Shown here piece after piece: positions 5,815 to 6,605 of a stretch of DNA of 6,605 nt. Position numbers and translations under genes: made by a program. Source of the stretch: Streptomyces lilacinus (lineage in GTDB: Bacteria > Actinomycetota > Actinomycetes > Streptomycetales > Streptomycetaceae); the NCBI GenBank assembly GCA_000715685.1, contig KL569414.1:104915-111519 (forward strand). The letters are read 5' to 3'. The notes under the pieces were generated by a model. It made no database searches, was not told the origin of the DNA, and saw nothing but the letters and a program-made list of their open reading frames with translations. Numbering within the stretch: the first letter of the stretch is position 1; each line of letters begins with the position of its first letter.

Positions 5815-6605
5815 TCATCCTCCGGTCGGTCGGGCCGCGAGCGGTTCGGTGCCGATGCGGACCCGCCGCGCGAGGCGTTCGCACCGCAGGGCCGCGTCGG
5901 CCGCGTCGGTGCCCTCGGCCAGGACGTGCCCGGCGCGGTCCTCGGAGCGGCGGACCGGGCCGACGACGTCGCCGACGCCGACCTTCAGGGAGATCACCGC
6001 GGACGCGTCGGTGTCGGGCAGCTCGACGCGGTGGACCGTGCCGGGGTCGGGGGTCAGGAAGCGGATGGCCGCGCCCGCCCGGGGCGTCGGCGGTCCGGCG
6101 GGGGCGGGGAGCAGCCCGAGCGGACAGCCCACGGTGAGGCCGACCAGGTCCACGCCGTAGGCGATCCGCACGAGTTCGCGGATCTTGTCGCCGCCGATCC
6201 GGTTGTGGGACTCGATGATCCGCGGACCGCGCCCGGTGACCTTGAGCTCGGTGTGGGACGGGCCCTCGCGCAGCCCCACGGCGTCCAGGAAGGCCGTGAC
6301 GAGTGCCGCGACCTCGGTCAGCGTGTCCGGCGGCAGCGCGCTGGGCACGGTGTGCCCGGTCTCCACGAAGTTGGGCAGCACCCGCTTGTCGGTGACGGCC
6401 ACGACGGTGTGGCGGCCCCGGTGGCTGAAGGCCTCGACGCTGATCTCCGGGCCGTCGAGGAACTCCTCCGCCACGGGCCGGGTGCCGCCGGCGGCCGTGA
6501 ACCGCCGCCAGGCGGCGTCGGCGTCCCCGGGGTCCGCGACGCGCTCCACGGCGTGGCTGGACGTGCCGCCGGCCGGTTTGAGGATCACCGGCCCGCCGAC
6601 CTCCC
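5815..6605 (-). CDS. ATP-grasp ligase (BacD/carnosine-synthase-like), 5' end missing
   Basis: The C-terminal ~262 codons of an ATP-grasp ligase; the gene runs off the right edge of the window, losing its N-terminal domain. The visible part opens at the ATP-binding core (GGPVILKPAGGTSSHAV, Lys at 6577-6579). It continues with EEFLDGPEISVEAFS, the flexible DKR...FVETGHTVPSALP loop, SHTELKVT (metal-binding Glu at 6247-6249), and IIESHNRIGGDKI with its Glu-His-Asn-Arg metal/phosphate motif. The end is a C-terminal lid domain (AAIRFL, then DVVGPVRRSEDRAGHVLAEG). This order matches the L-amino acid ligase, carnosine synthase-like and biotin carboxylase-like branch, which condenses amino acids or similar acids with amines through acyl phosphates. 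It differs clearly from the second ATP-grasp protein in the operon, so it is not a recent duplicate. Its TGA at 5815-5817 lies 8 bases before the preferred phosphoesterase ATG. Substrates cannot be inferred. Confidence 0.88.
   Translation of the reverse strand, partial: EVGGPVILKPAGGTSSHAVERVADPGDADAAWRRFTAAGGTRPVAEEFLDGPEISVEAFSHRGRHTVVAVTDKRVLPNFVETGHTVPSALPPDTLTEVAALVTAFLDAVGLREGPSHTELKVTGRGPRIIESHNRIGGDKIRELVRIAYGVDLVGLTVGCPLGLLPAPAGPPTPRAGAAIRFLTPDPGTVHRVELPDTDASAVISLKVGVGDVVGPVRRSEDRAGHVLAEGTDAADAALRCERLARRVRIGTEPLAARPTGG
5819..5823 (-). promoter_or_regulatory. Ribosome binding site for the metallophosphoesterase
   Basis: GGAGG on the minus strand directly abuts the ATG at 5818 (spacing 0) and is 12 bases from the ATG at 5806. 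Zero spacing would not work for initiation, so this site favours the 5806 start, with a long spacer. Ribosomes terminating at the 5815 stop could also re-initiate there. Confidence 0.5.

Overview
The window is very GC-rich DNA with long open frames on both strands and GTG/ATG starts behind GGAGG-type ribosome binding sites. This points to an actinomycete, most likely Streptomyces or a close relative (inference from composition and protein style). The first 18 bases are not genomic. They match the Tn5/Nextera transposase mosaic end, so the left edge is a contig end carrying adapter and the first gene is cut by the assembly.

Layout: two converging transcription units meet with only 18 bases between their stop codons (2161 and 2180). 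The left unit reads rightwards. It holds (1) the C-terminal end of a large iterative type I polyketide synthase, with the end of a dehydratase-like region, a degenerate-repeat linker and a phosphopantetheinyl-transferase-like tail; (2) a hotdog thioesterase of the enediyne type, overlapping the synthase stop by ATGA; and (3) a polytopic membrane protein whose half-repeats recall the CcdA/DsbD fold. A synthase followed directly by this thioesterase is the hallmark pair of enediyne and enediyne-like clusters, in which the thioesterase releases the polyene made by the synthase.

The right unit reads leftwards. In transcription order it holds (1) an ATP-grasp ligase, truncated at the window edge; (2) a small calcineurin-like metallophosphoesterase; (3) a second, different ATP-grasp protein; (4) a major facilitator superfamily transporter; and (5), after 32 bases, an RNA 2'-phosphotransferase (KptA/Tpt1 family). 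The first four are packed with 4-base ATGA overlaps or near-overlaps, so they are very probably one operon. Two ATP-grasp enzymes with an exporter suggest ATP-dependent amide or peptide-bond formation for a small exported metabolite, in the general style of bacilysin BacD/BacE. The phosphatase and KptA are unusual partners.

Whether the two units form one hybrid biosynthetic locus or two abutting ones cannot be decided from this window. No promoter, RNA gene, CRISPR array or insertion sequence was seen. Both promoters must lie outside the window. The annotated genes leave no stretch longer than 32 bases uncovered.
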